The position numbers and the translations under genes are program-made. A stretch of DNA of 35,506 bases from Bacilli bacterium. GTDB lineage: Bacteria; Bacillota_I; Bacilli_A; RFN20; CAG-826. This document shows positions 1 to 8,373 of this stretch, in pieces. The stretch is from assembly GCA_017619815.1 (NCBI GenBank), contig JAFZRR010000001.1, positions 1 to 35,506 on the forward strand, given 5' to 3'. The notes below the pieces were generated by a model. It saw nothing but the letters and a program-made list of their open reading frames with translations. It was not told where the DNA came from and searched no databases. The first letter of the stretch is position 1, and each line of letters starts with the position of its first letter.

Positions 1-450
1 CATCATAATGATAGTAATTACTATAGTAAAAATACCTTGGATAAATGTTTTGAATACAGCGTATATACCTGTTGAAACACTTTCCATATCTCTAATTTCT
101 AACTGTAATAAATCGCCATTAAATCTCTGATCAAAATCTTTAAGTGGAATGGAATTAATTTTGTTAAAGACATCATCTCTCATTCTCTTAATGCTGCGTT
201 GAGCAATCTTACCAACAAAGAACTCAAAGAAATAATCGAAAACGGTACCGATAACTGATAGACCTAACGAAATAATAAGAGTTAGATAGAAACCTTGGGA
301 ATTATCGTTTCTAGCATAATCTAGTGTTAAGCCAAGGATAAATGGTTGCGCCATTTGAGATATGACGAAAACCATGCCAAAAATGACACTTACTATAAGT
401 AAAGTCTTCTCTAAACCTAAATAATGAAGGATTCTTTTCTTATTCGTCAT
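1..450 (-). CDS. ABC exporter half-transporter, TMD-NBD type (partial, N-terminal 150 residues)
   Basis: The ATG is at 450-448 and the frame stays open to the window edge, so only the first 150 residues are seen. They begin with a short basic stretch and two hydrophobic segments (about residues 15-37 and 53-75), followed by the cytosolic loop typical of type IV ABC exporters, with an N-G-D-L-L-x-L-E-x-R-D motif near residues 110-120 that matches the N-G-x-L-x-S-R-x-x-x-D region of this family. The nucleotide-binding domain would lie outside the window. The start lies one base after the stop of the preceding minus-strand half-transporter (454-452), so the two genes are surely co-transcribed and should form one heterodimer. 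Substrate unknown; lipid, peptide or drug export are all possible. Confidence 0.85.
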   Translation of the reverse strand, partial: MTNKKRILHYLGLEKTLLIVSVIFGMVFVISQMAQPFILGLTLDYARNDNSQGFYLTLIISLGLSVIGTVFDYFFEFFVGKIAQRSIKRMRDDVFNKINSIPLKDFDQRFNGDLLQLEIRDMESVSTGIYAVFKTFIQGIFTIVITIIMM

Positions 451-451
451 A

Positions 452-2269
452 CTATCCTTTCTGAATTTGTGTTTCGTAAATTTCTTTATAGATATCGCAA
501 TTCTTTAATAATTGTTCGTGTGTTCCAATGCCCACGACAAAACCTTTATCTAAAACGATAATTTGATCGGCATCTGAAATCGTTGCGACACGTTGAGAAA
601 TAATAATCTTAGTAATATCTTTCATCTCTTTGAGATGCTCTCTAATCTTTTTATCCGTTAATAAATCTAATGCGGAAGTTGAATCATCAAACACCAAAAG
701 CTCGGACTTCTTTGCTAAAGCGCGAGCGATACATAATCTTTGTCTTTGACCTCCAGAGAAATTATTTCCTCCTTCGACAACTTCGTGATTTAGGTAATCG
801 TCATATTTACTGACGAACTCATAAGCTTCCGCTTGTTTCAAGGCTATTTCAATTTCTTCGTCGCTAATATTTGGATTCGCCATTAAGAAATTGGATTTAA
901 TTGTGCCTTTAAACAAACGAGACTTCTGATTAACTAAACCGATTTCTTTTCTTAATGAAGATAAATCATAATCCTTAACATTGATTCCCTTGTATTCAAC
1001 TTCACCTTTACTAGCGTCGTAGAATCTTTCCACTAAGTTAATAATTGTGGATTTGCCAGAACCTGTTCCGCCGATAACACCAAGTGTTTGGTTTTTCTTT
1101 AATGTAAATGTCAAATCATTTAATGCGTAATGATCGCTACTTTCTTTATAAGAAAAATAGACATTCTTAAAGGCGATAATATCGCCATCGGTAAATGAAT
1201 CATTAATTTTATTTCCGCTTGTTATAGAAGGCTCTAATGACAATATTTGGTTAATTCTCTTTCTTGCGACACCGCCCTTAATGATATCTAACAAAACAGG
1301 TGGTAATTGGGTCACCGCAAAGAAGATCTGCGCTAAGTAAGCCATCTCGGCAATTATTGTTGAAGAGATAACAACCTTTTCGGCGTCGGTATCATTTAAT
1401 AAAGTTCCTCTTACCAAGAAAACGATAAGGATGGTAATTAATGCGGTTGATGCAAAAACGATTGGATTAATCAAGGAGTTGATCTTGTGAACGTTTATGG
1501 ATTTATTTTGATAATTTGATGTAGTTTGGCCAAACGATTCTGTTTCTTCGCTTTGTCTATTAAAAGCGCGTATGACTCTAGCACCATTAATGTCATCGTT
1601 GCTCTTTGTGGAGATATCATCTAAAGCTTCTTGGATAGAAGTATATTTCTTGGAAGATTGTCCTAAAACCAAGAAGATTACTATTAGTAATGTCGGAACT
1701 AACGCGATAAATGCTAAACCAATTCTCCAATCTAAAATAAAGGAGAATATGAGAGAACCCAAAATAATCGCAGGAGATCTTACTACCAAACGAACAAAGA
1801 ACAAGATTGCTTGTTGAATCTGATAGGAATCGCTATTTAATGATGTCATTAATCTACCGTTTCCAAATTTTTCACGGTCTTTTTTACTTAACGAAATAAT
1901 TTTCTCGTACAAGCATTCGCGCACCTCTGTGCCTACGTTCATGGCTGTACGTGCAGCTATATATTGCGTGAGCATAGTGAACGCGAATCCAATCACGCCC
2001 ATAACGAGAATGATTGTTCCACCAATAATTGCATCATTAAGAGATTGATTATCTGGAATCCAAGTCCCAAACAAACGTATAAATGAACCAAGCTTTTGAG
2101 AGAACTGGTTTGGTATAACAGATGGATCACCATATTGATTGAGGTCAATGATGGCTTTCATGAATAGTGGAATAAGCAAATCGAAAAAGGCTTCAATAAG
2201 CTTAATTAACGGACCTATAGTTAGGGCCACAAAGTGCTTCCTATATATTTGACCAATTCGCTTTGTCAT
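452..2269 (-). CDS. ABC exporter half-transporter with degenerate ATPase site (605 aa)
   Basis: This is a TMD-NBD half-transporter. About six membrane helices occupy residues 12-335 and the ATPase domain residues 360-600. Walker A is GGTGSGKST at 400-408 and the signature is FSGGQ at 504-508. Walker B reads LLVFDDSTSALD, so Asp529 stands where the catalytic Glu is expected, and the switch region reads SQR at 558-560, so Gln559 replaces the H-loop His. Both changes are what one half of a heterodimeric exporter shows when its ATP site is non-hydrolytic. The partner is the gene starting one base downstream. An insertion of roughly 40 residues after the first helix (about 42-80) is longer than usual. 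There is no Shine-Dalgarno; the ATG sits 7 bases after a weak -10 (TAATAT) in a 46-base region shared with the divergent gene at 2316. Confidence 0.93.
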   Translation of the reverse strand: MTKRIGQIYRKHFVALTIGPLIKLIEAFFDLLIPLFMKAIIDLNQYGDPSVIPNQFSQKLGSFIRLFGTWIPDNQSLNDAIIGGTIILVMGVIGFAFTMLTQYIAARTAMNVGTEVRECLYEKIISLSKKDREKFGNGRLMTSLNSDSYQIQQAILFFVRLVVRSPAIILGSLIFSFILDWRIGLAFIALVPTLLIVIFLVLGQSSKKYTSIQEALDDISTKSNDDINGARVIRAFNRQSEETESFGQTTSNYQNKSINVHKINSLINPIVFASTALITILIVFLVRGTLLNDTDAEKVVISSTIIAEMAYLAQIFFAVTQLPPVLLDIIKGGVARKRINQILSLEPSITSGNKINDSFTDGDIIAFKNVYFSYKESSDHYALNDLTFTLKKNQTLGVIGGTGSGKSTIINLVERFYDASKGEVEYKGINVKDYDLSSLRKEIGLVNQKSRLFKGTIKSNFLMANPNISDEEIEIALKQAEAYEFVSKYDDYLNHEVVEGGNNFSGGQRQRLCIARALAKKSELLVFDDSTSALDLLTDKKIREHLKEMKDITKIIISQRVATISDADQIIVLDKGFVVGIGTHEQLLKNCDIYKEIYETQIQKG

Positions 2270-2315
2270 CTTTGTTATATTAACACATTAAAAAGTTTCG
2301 TGTTAGAATATGCCC

Positions 2316-3941
2316 ATGAAATATAAATATTATGGCCACGGTGTGAAGGGGTTAACACCGATAAATAATAATTTTCCTTACATTAAATCTCCTAGAGATC
2401 TTTACGATATTTTAACTTCCGTTTGGAGTAGAGAAACCTGTTCTCCAAAGATGAGAAAAGAGTGGACTGAAAAGAATAAACCTTGGGGTCAATGTTCAAT
2501 CACTTCTTTCCTAGCTCAAGATATCTTTGGTGGTGAAGTTTACGCTGTGCCAATCGAAGGTGATTTAATGCATTGTTTCAATGTCGTTGATGGAAAAATG
2601 TTCGATTTAACAAGTGAACAATTTGCTAATATGAAATTAACCTATAACACGATGCATTATCAAGATAGAGATAGAGCCTTATTTTTTGATAAAGAAAAAG
2701 AAGGAAGATATCTGCTTTTAAAGCAAGCTGTTATCGAAAATGGAGAAAAGATTCTCAAGAAGAAAAAAGCTAAAAGAGTAGTGGGAAGAGTATTCGGAAC
2801 AATAGGATGTCTTTTGGCAGCAGTTGTCGTCCTTGCTGGAGCCTATGTCGGATACGTTCTTCTCTCTTATAACAGAATTGGAAATATAGATTTAAAAGTG
2901 GGTCGTAGATCCGTACTACAACAAGTGGAAGTCGGTACTACATATAAAGCCTTAACTTATAATTTGGGTTTTGGTGCCTATTCACAAGACTACACATTCT
3001 TCTTAGATACTGGCTACGATGATGACGGTAACGCAACATGCGGACATTATTCCACCGCAAAGAGCAAGGCGGTTGTTGAATTCAATACGTTAGGTGCAAT
3101 CGACACTGCTTTAGCAGCACAAGCTGATTTCGTATTCTTCCAAGAGGTTGATACCAACTCCACAAGAAGTTATCACGTCAACCAAGACATGAGCATTATT
3201 GAATCTTATCCAGAATATGATCATGTACACGCGAAGAACTTCCATTCTGCGTTCTTACCATATCCTTTATATGACATGCACGGAGCAGTTCAAGCAGGAT
3301 TAACTACAGTCAGTAAATATCAAATCCAAAGCGCTCAAAGAAAAGAATATACAATCAGTTCATCTTTCTCTAAGTTCTTTGACCTCGATAGATGTTTCTC
3401 TGTTTCACAAATAAAAGTGGAAAACGGTAAGAATTTGTGGATGGTCAATTCCCATATGTCCGCCTATGATAGCGGTGGCACAATTAGAGAAAAACAAGTC
3501 CAAGAATTGAACGCATTCTTAAAAGAGAAAAAAGCGGCTAATGACTATGTGGTTGTTGGTGGCGACTGGAACCATGACCTATTAACCTATAATCCAGATT
3601 ATTCTTATACGCTAGAAGAAGGTCATCGTGCCTTCAATATGACTAAGAAAACACCAGACTGGGTTAGCTATTATTTTGAGTATAATGGCGAGAAAGGAAA
3701 AACACCTTTAACCGAAGGATATAAAATGGTGGCGAGTGATAATACTCCAACATGCAGAAACAACGATATTGAATGGGATCCAAACAAAACATTTGTCTGC
3801 TGCATTGATGGGTTTGTTGTCAGTGATAATATTGAAGTCATTGAACACCACAACATCCAAACTAAGAACGGCAATAAAGGACTTGATGGATTTGCGTTCG
3901 CAGACCATGACCCAGCATATATCGAATTTAAGTTACTTTAA
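2316..3941 (+). CDS. YunG-like domain / TM / EEP-family phosphodiesterase fusion protein
   Basis: Residues 1-105 resemble the YunG family: W-G-Q-C at 57-60, Q-D-I-F-G-G-E-V at 68-75, H86 and F-D-L-T at 96-99. Cys60, His86 and Asp97 could form a Cys-His-Asp triad. A basic stretch (148-156) and one membrane helix (about 161-183) follow. Residues 205-541 are an endonuclease/exonuclease/phosphatase domain, with YNLGFGAY (215-222), FFQEVD (Glu277), NSHMSAYDSGG (378-388), GGDWNHD (Asp417, Asn419) and ADHDPA (His531) near the C-terminus, so metal and catalytic residues appear intact. The predicted topology puts the N-domain in the cytosol and the EEP domain outside. I chose the ATG at 2316 over the in-frame ATG at 2310, because a -10 hexamer TAGAAT ends at 2309 and transcription should start at about 2316. 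Likely EEP substrates are nucleic acid, sphingomyelin-like or inositol phosphodiesters; this is not decided by the sequence. Confidence 0.85.
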   Translation: MKYKYYGHGVKGLTPINNNFPYIKSPRDLYDILTSVWSRETCSPKMRKEWTEKNKPWGQCSITSFLAQDIFGGEVYAVPIEGDLMHCFNVVDGKMFDLTSEQFANMKLTYNTMHYQDRDRALFFDKEKEGRYLLLKQAVIENGEKILKKKKAKRVVGRVFGTIGCLLAAVVVLAGAYVGYVLLSYNRIGNIDLKVGRRSVLQQVEVGTTYKALTYNLGFGAYSQDYTFFLDTGYDDDGNATCGHYSTAKSKAVVEFNTLGAIDTALAAQADFVFFQEVDTNSTRSYHVNQDMSIIESYPEYDHVHAKNFHSAFLPYPLYDMHGAVQAGLTTVSKYQIQSAQRKEYTISSSFSKFFDLDRCFSVSQIKVENGKNLWMVNSHMSAYDSGGTIREKQVQELNAFLKEKKAANDYVVVGGDWNHDLLTYNPDYSYTLEEGHRAFNMTKKTPDWVSYYFEYNGEKGKTPLTEGYKMVASDNTPTCRNNDIEWDPNKTFVCCIDGFVVSDNIEVIEHHNIQTKNGNKGLDGFAFADHDPAYIEFKLL

Positions 3942-3959
3942 TTAAATACAAAAACGAAT

Positions 3960-4003
3960 AATACCTTAGCTTCCACTGATATGAAGTTGAGGTATTTTTT
4001 CTT
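3960..4003 (+). terminator. Rho-independent terminator after the YunG/EEP gene
   Basis: A stem of 14 pairs (3960-3973 with 3983-3996, two G-T wobbles) surrounds a 9-base loop and is followed by TTTTTTCTTT. It lies 18 bases after the upstream stop codon and ends that transcription unit before the 4075 operon. Confidence 0.85.
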
Positions 4004-4074
4004 TATGGGTGGAAAAACTACGGGAAATTAAATATACTATTTACGATACTGTAGAAAGATAAAAGGTGAACATT

Positions 4075-4521
4075 ATGCCATATTGTAGAAATTGTGGAGC
4101 AAGAATTACTAAATTTGAGAAAGATATTTGTCCTGTTTGTGGAACTAGAGACCCATTAGATGGCGCAAGCAGCGACACTGTTGAAATCACAAGCCAATTA
4201 GACTTAAGCCAAAAAGAAAATAGAAAGCATTACAAAGCTCATTTTAGACTTAATACCTTCATTTTCTTCATCTTCTTAGGATGGACAGGTTTAGGTTTCT
4301 TCTATTTAGCTTTTAAAAAGAGAGGAATTATCTGGTTACTTTGTAATTTAGCGGTCCTCGGTGGATTAATTGCATTATTTGCATTCGCAATTCTTTCTCC
4401 AGACAATTGGCTCGCATATGCCGCACCTGTATCAGTTGTGTATTTAGTGAATATCGGCGTTGGAATTTATTATCTTTGCAGGAAAGATATTAAAGATGGA
4501 AATGGAGAATTCATTCATTAA
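4075..4521 (+). CDS. Zinc-ribbon membrane protein (148 aa)
   Basis: The N-terminus is a zinc ribbon (Cys4, Cys7, Cys19, Cys22, all CxxC). A polar linker follows, then three hydrophobic segments (about 60-79, 85-107, 113-134). The stretch around G-W-T-G-L-G-F-F-Y-L recalls the TM2-domain family, in which a small membrane hairpin follows a zinc ribbon. The frame also opens at a GTG at 4066, but that codon is part of the Shine-Dalgarno sequence AAAAGGTGA (4061-4069), which is well spaced for the ATG at 4075. A -10-like TATACT lies at 4033-4038. The gene heads an operon: its TAA overlaps by one base the ATG of rsmE. Function not known; no catalytic residues are evident. Confidence 0.8.
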   Translation: MPYCRNCGARITKFEKDICPVCGTRDPLDGASSDTVEITSQLDLSQKENRKHYKAHFRLNTFIFFIFLGWTGLGFFYLAFKKRGIIWLLCNLAVLGGLIALFAFAILSPDNWLAYAAPVSVVYLVNIGVGIYYLCRKDIKDGNGEFIH

Positions 4522-5234
4522 TGCAAAGATATTTTGCTAATAAAGTTGGTGAAAATATTATTTTAGGTGATGGCGATGTCCATCATCTTTTGCATGTTAT
4601 GCGCGCTAAAAAAGGCGACGAAATAGAGGCTGTTGCGGACAACAAGCTTTATGCTTGTATCATTGAATCAATAAGCCCATTAGTTATTAAAACTAACTAT
4701 GAAATACCCACAGACAGTGAACTAAAAGAAGATGTCACTTTATTCTTTGCTTTAGCAAAAGGCGAGAAAATCGATTTTGTTATTCAAAAAGCTACAGAGT
4801 TAGGCGCTGGTAGAATCGTTTTATTAAAAACCGAAAGATGTGTGGTTAAGTTTGAAGAAAAGAATTTAAAACACAAACTCGAAAGATTTGAAAAGATCGC
4901 TAAAGAAGCTAGTGAACAAAGTCATCGCTTGAGAATTCCAGGAATAGTGGGTGTTGTTGACATCAAAAACATTCCTCAAGATTTATTAGCGGAAGTTAAT
5001 CTTATCGCTTATGAAAAAGAAGCAGGTCAAACCGATTCATTAATTAGCCACATCGAAAAAGGAAAAACATTATCAGTGATGATTGGACCTGAAGGTGGTT
5101 TCAGTGAAGAAGAAGTCAAAACGTTAGTAAATAAGTATGGTTTTGTGACCGTTTCTCTTGGAAAACGTATTTTAAGAACAGAAACGGCCGCAGTATATGC
5201 CTTAAGTGTCATCGGTGCATTATTGGAGAAATAG
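4521..5234 (+). CDS. rsmE: 16S rRNA m3U1498 methyltransferase RsmE
   Basis: The protein has 237 residues, the normal length for RsmE, a SPOUT-class enzyme that methylates N3 of U1498 in the decoding region of 16S rRNA using SAM. The N-terminal RNA-binding beta barrel carries the H-H-L-x-x-V-M-R motif. The C-terminal knot carries the SAM-site motif M-I-G-P-E-G-G-F-S-x-E-E (near residues 187-198) and the closing LGKRILRTETAA (about 214-225), both diagnostic. Its ATG overlaps the previous stop codon (TAATG), implying translational coupling. Downstream the operon continues with an unknown protein and mtaB, so two translation-apparatus modification enzymes are made together. Confidence 0.97.
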   Translation: MQRYFANKVGENIILGDGDVHHLLHVMRAKKGDEIEAVADNKLYACIIESISPLVIKTNYEIPTDSELKEDVTLFFALAKGEKIDFVIQKATELGAGRIVLLKTERCVVKFEEKNLKHKLERFEKIAKEASEQSHRLRIPGIVGVVDIKNIPQDLLAEVNLIAYEKEAGQTDSLISHIEKGKTLSVMIGPEGGFSEEEVKTLVNKYGFVTVSLGKRILRTETAAVYALSVIGALLEK

Positions 5235-5235
5235 T

Positions 5236-5988
5236 ATGGCAAGAATATATGATCTTCTCTCATCCAAACAAAAATACCGCCGTCCATTTTCTAGTGGCGA
5301 AGATTTTAAATATTTCATGGATAACCGTGAAAAATTAGGCAAGTTTAAAAGATTCACTGAACTATACGATAGTGAAGAAAATGAATTTGATATTATGAGA
5401 GCAAATATTTTGCTCAGAGGTTTAGAAAACAAAACTCTCTTTGAAAAAGAGATTGTGAATATTAAAAGCCACGGAGAAATTGAAACAGGTAAATTTATTC
5501 TCACTTTAAAAGAGAGAATGCTTGGTCAACCATATTACGACTTCAATGGAACGAAGATTTATATTCCTTTCTTTTCTAGTGCTTTAAACCAAATCTACAC
5601 AAACGAACCAGAGAAATTATTGTCTCTTCCATATAGTGAACTAGAACACGATTTTGAAGATGCTTGCGTTGATCCCTTTGATACATATGGTGCTGAACTA
5701 TTCAATTCCTATTTCACTTCCTTAGTGAAGATTGCTTCTTCTAAACACGCAACAGCGTTTTTCTACTACGACACAAACACAGTTTATATCATCAATGACC
5801 AAGGTCGATTAGATGGTAAATTTGTGTTATTTGACAAATACATGAAGAAAGTTTCTTATACCCATATGATTGAGAGAATTTCTCCATTTATAGAAGCATA
5901 CTTCAATAATGATAGACAAGGTTTGGTGGATGCCTTGTTAGAACATAAACTCATCTCCCCACAAATGCATAAATTGCTCAATAAATAA
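5236..5988 (+). CDS. Uncharacterised protein between rsmE and mtaB (250 aa)
   Basis: I do not recognise this family. It is a soluble, charged protein with no signal peptide, membrane segment or cysteine-rich motif. It seems to have an alpha-rich first third (Y-F-M-D-N-R-E-K-L-G-K-F-K-R-F), a beta-rich middle with GKFILTLKERMLGQPYYDF near residues 86-104, and a C-terminal part with hydrophobic beta strands ending in a helix. An upstream in-frame ATG at 5206 lies inside rsmE. The ATG at 5236 has GGAG at 5225-5228 and starts one base after the rsmE stop, so it is preferred. The gap to mtaB is only 3 bases. Position suggests a role in RNA or translation, but nothing in the sequence proves it. Confidence 0.75.
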   Translation: MARIYDLLSSKQKYRRPFSSGEDFKYFMDNREKLGKFKRFTELYDSEENEFDIMRANILLRGLENKTLFEKEIVNIKSHGEIETGKFILTLKERMLGQPYYDFNGTKIYIPFFSSALNQIYTNEPEKLLSLPYSELEHDFEDACVDPFDTYGAELFNSYFTSLVKIASSKHATAFFYYDTNTVYIINDQGRLDGKFVLFDKYMKKVSYTHMIERISPFIEAYFNNDRQGLVDALLEHKLISPQMHKLLNK

Positions 5989-5991
5989 CAA

Positions 5992-7269
5992 ATGAAATTC
6001 AAGGTATATTCTTTAGGATGTAAGGTTAATTCTTATGAATGCTCAGCGCTTTCATCTCTTTTGTTATCCAAAGGCTATATTGAAAGCAAAGATGATGACT
6101 GTGACATTATCATTATTAACACATGTTCAGTGACCGCAACCGCTGATCAAAAGTCTAGACAACATATTAGAAAGATGATGAAAAATTATCCTAACGCGTT
6201 ATGTGTTGTGATGGGTTGTTATTCACAAGGTAACATGGAATATATTTCTAAAGAAATCAATCCTCAAATTCTTGTTGGAACATCTCATAGGAACGAAATT
6301 CCAGAACTTATAGACGAGTATTTAAAAAATAAAAAACCAATCGTTAAGGTTGATGCCAATCCTCGCGAATTTAAGTATGAAGAACTTGGTGTTACTTCAT
6401 TTTCTGAGAACGTTAGAGCTTATTTAAAAATCCAAGACGGTTGTGACAATTTCTGCACATATTGTTTAATTCCGTATCGTCGCGGAAAGATGAGAAGTAG
6501 GTCAAAGGAAAATGTCATTGAAGAGGCAAAATATCTCATTGGTCAAGGCTATCAAGAAATCGTCCTTACTGGTATCCATGTCGGTGGATATGGAAGAGAT
6601 TTAGAAGATACATCATTCTCTGATTTAGTGGACACGCTTTGTAATCTTGATGGTCTTAATAGTTTGAGAATTTCCTCTATTGAAGAAAGCGAAATTGATG
6701 AACACTTAATCGACCTCGTCGTGAACAATAAAGTTTTGGCTAAGCATTTACACATTCCACTTCAAAGCGGTTCTGAAACTGTCTTAAAGCGTATGAATCG
6801 TAAATATGACAAAGCTCAGTTCTTAGCTAAGCTTCAAAAGATTAGAAAGGCATGCCCGGATATTGCCTTAACCACAGACGTAATAGTGGGATTCCCTGGC
6901 GAAACGGATGAAGAATTTGACGAAACGGTGGCATTTATCAAAGAATGCGACTTCAATATGTTACATGTATTCCCATTTAGTGCGCGTGAGGGTACCGCAG
7001 CGTATTTAATGAAAAACCAAGTGAACCCACAAGTGAAAAAAGAAAGAGCGAGAATCCTACTTGATCTCTCAAATGAACTTTGGGATAAATACGTAAACCA
7101 ATTTATCGGCAAAGAAGTTGAAGTTCTTATCGAAGAAAATATTGAACAAGAAAACGCTTCATTAGGGCACACAACTAACTATATCAATGTAAAAATAGCA
7201 AATAATATGTATAAACCAGGTCAAAAAGTGGTAATTAATCTACAAAAAAGTATGATTATATCGAAATAA
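5992..7269 (+). CDS. mtaB: tRNA (t6A37) methylthiotransferase MtaB
   Basis: This radical-SAM methylthiotransferase converts t6A to ms2t6A at position 37 of ANN-decoding tRNAs. The N-terminal UPF0004 domain has Cys10, Cys45 and a third cysteine at 76 (or 71) for the auxiliary cluster. The radical-SAM motif CxxxCxxC is at Cys151, Cys155, Cys158 (D-G-C-D-N-F-C-T-Y-C-L-I-P), and the C-terminus is a TRAM-like beta domain. The opening KFKVYSLGCKVNSYE is characteristic of MtaB rather than MiaB or RimO; the window also carries rimO at 29575. The gene is the last of the 4075 operon, 3 bases after the preceding stop. The Shine-Dalgarno is weak, so translation is probably coupled. No convincing terminator follows. 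Confidence 0.95.
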   Translation: MKFKVYSLGCKVNSYECSALSSLLLSKGYIESKDDDCDIIIINTCSVTATADQKSRQHIRKMMKNYPNALCVVMGCYSQGNMEYISKEINPQILVGTSHRNEIPELIDEYLKNKKPIVKVDANPREFKYEELGVTSFSENVRAYLKIQDGCDNFCTYCLIPYRRGKMRSRSKENVIEEAKYLIGQGYQEIVLTGIHVGGYGRDLEDTSFSDLVDTLCNLDGLNSLRISSIEESEIDEHLIDLVVNNKVLAKHLHIPLQSGSETVLKRMNRKYDKAQFLAKLQKIRKACPDIALTTDVIVGFPGETDEEFDETVAFIKECDFNMLHVFPFSAREGTAAYLMKNQVNPQVKKERARILLDLSNELWDKYVNQFIGKEVEVLIEENIEQENASLGHTTNYINVKIANNMYKPGQKVVINLQKSMIISK

Positions 7270-7302
7270 AACGCGTTTTTTTAGAACTTGACCAAAGAAA
7301 TA

Positions 7303-7332
7303 TTGACACAATAATGCATAAATTAATATAAT
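7303..7332 (+). promoter_or_regulatory. Promoter of rpmF
   Basis: A perfect -35 TTGACA (7303-7308) and perfect -10 TATAAT (7327-7332) are separated by 18 bases. They lie upstream of a GGAGG ribosome-binding site at 7351-7355. It is the clearest vegetative sigma promoter in the window. Confidence 0.9.
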
Positions 7333-7365
7333 TAACGGCGTTAGAAAAATGGAGGAATAGCGAAT

Positions 7366-7614
7366 ATGGCAGTCCCACAAAGAAGAATTAGCAAAACACG
7401 TAAAAGAATGAGAAGAACTCATTTTAAATTACAAGCCGCAGGTTTAGTCACATGTCCAAAATGTGGTGCGATGATCAAATCCCATCACGTTTGTCCAAAA
7501 TGTGGTTACTATGATGGCAAAGTTGTCGTTTTAAATGGCAAAGTTGTTAAAGAACAACCAAAGAAAGAAGCCAAAAAACCAGCTAAGAAAGCTAGCAAAA
7601 AAGAAGCAAAATAA
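7366..7614 (+). CDS. rpmF: 50S ribosomal protein bL32
   Basis: The N-terminus MAVPQRRISKTRKRMRR is the classic bL32 start. Two CxxC pairs (in CPKCGAMIKSHHVCPKCG, residues about 26-43) form a zinc ribbon, so this is the zinc-binding form rather than the C-minus paralogue found under zinc limitation. At 82 residues it is longer than the usual 57-60; the extra part is a Lys/Ala-rich tail (residues about 60-82) made of KKEAKKPAKKASKKEAK-like units. The gene is monocistronic, with a perfect promoter, a strong GGAGG site and a terminator directly after the stop. The adjacency to yceD or plsX common in other bacteria is absent. Confidence 0.97.
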   Translation: MAVPQRRISKTRKRMRRTHFKLQAAGLVTCPKCGAMIKSHHVCPKCGYYDGKVVVLNGKVVKEQPKKEAKKPAKKASKKEAK

Positions 7615-7646
7615 GAATAGGTATATAAAGACCTGTTCTTTTTTGT
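7613..7646 (+). terminator. Terminator of rpmF
   Basis: A 10-pair stem (7613-7622 with 7631-7640, one G-T wobble) with an 8-base loop is followed by TTTTGTTA. The stem starts inside the rpmF stop codon. Confidence 0.85.
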
Positions 7647-7675
7647 TATATTAAATACGTTGAGGAGATTGAAAT

Positions 7676-8311
7676 ATGCAATACAACAAATTAATCGATC
7701 ACACACTTTTGAAACAAGATGCTTCTCCAGAACAAATTGTTAAATTATGTGAAGAAGCAAAAGAATTTCACTTCATGAGCGTTTGTGTCAATCCTGCTTA
7801 CGTCCCACTTGCCGCTCAACAATTAAAAGGCAGTGATGTTAAAGTCTGTACCGTTATTGGCTTCCCATTAGGTATGAACTTAACAAAGACCAAAGTCGAA
7901 GAAGCAGAATTAGCTATTAAAGAAGGCGCTGAAGAAATCGATATGGTCATCAATGTCGGTATGTTAAAAGCCGGTCATGATGATTACGTGAGAGAAGAAA
8001 TTCGCTTATTAAAAGAAGTTGCGGGTTCTAGAGTCCTTAAGGTCATCATTGAAACATGCTTATTAACAGATGATGAAAAAGTTAGAGCGTGTATCGCTTC
8101 TAAAGAAGCTGGTGCAGACTTCGTTAAGACAAGCACAGGTTTCTCTACAGGTGGCGCAACCGCACACGATGTTGCCTTAATGAGAAAGACAGTTGGCCCA
8201 GATATGGGTGTTAAAGCTTCTGGTGGTGTGAGAACACACGAAGATTTAGTTGCTATGGTGGAAGCTGGTGCAAACCGTATCGGTACCTCCAACGGAACAA
8301 AAATTCTCTAA
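7676..8311 (+). CDS. deoC: Deoxyribose-phosphate aldolase
   Basis: DeoC splits 2-deoxy-D-ribose 5-phosphate into glyceraldehyde 3-phosphate and acetaldehyde in nucleoside salvage. The 211-residue protein is the normal size for the short Firmicutes form. It has D-H-T-L-L-K at the start, Asp89 in EEIDMVINVG, Lys122 in VLKVIIETC, the Schiff-base Lys151 in DFVKTSTGFSTGGAT, and Lys180 in GVKASGGVRT, so the catalytic set is complete. The ribosome-binding site TGAGGAG precedes the ATG. It is monocistronic here between two ribosomal-protein genes, not clustered with nucleoside phosphorylases; acetaldehyde could be handled by an aldehyde dehydrogenase elsewhere. Confidence 0.97.
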   Translation: MQYNKLIDHTLLKQDASPEQIVKLCEEAKEFHFMSVCVNPAYVPLAAQQLKGSDVKVCTVIGFPLGMNLTKTKVEEAELAIKEGAEEIDMVINVGMLKAGHDDYVREEIRLLKEVAGSRVLKVIIETCLLTDDEKVRACIASKEAGADFVKTSTGFSTGGATAHDVALMRKTVGPDMGVKASGGVRTHEDLVAMVEAGANRIGTSNGTKIL

Positions 8312-8332
8312 GATTAATTAATAATTTAATAA

Positions 8333-8373
8333 GAAAAGATGCAGTCACATTTTTGTGGTTGCATTTTCTTTTC
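8333..8373 (+). terminator. Terminator of deoC
   Basis: An 11-pair stem (8339-8349 with 8354-8364, G-T wobbles included) is followed by TTTCTTTTC. Its 3' arm also contains the probable -35 of rpsU. Confidence 0.8.

Noticed and set aside
7559..7614. Lys/Ala-rich tail of bL32 as a separate element or frameshift
   Set aside because: It is in frame, ends in a stop just at the terminator, and such basic tails are common on ribosomal proteins.
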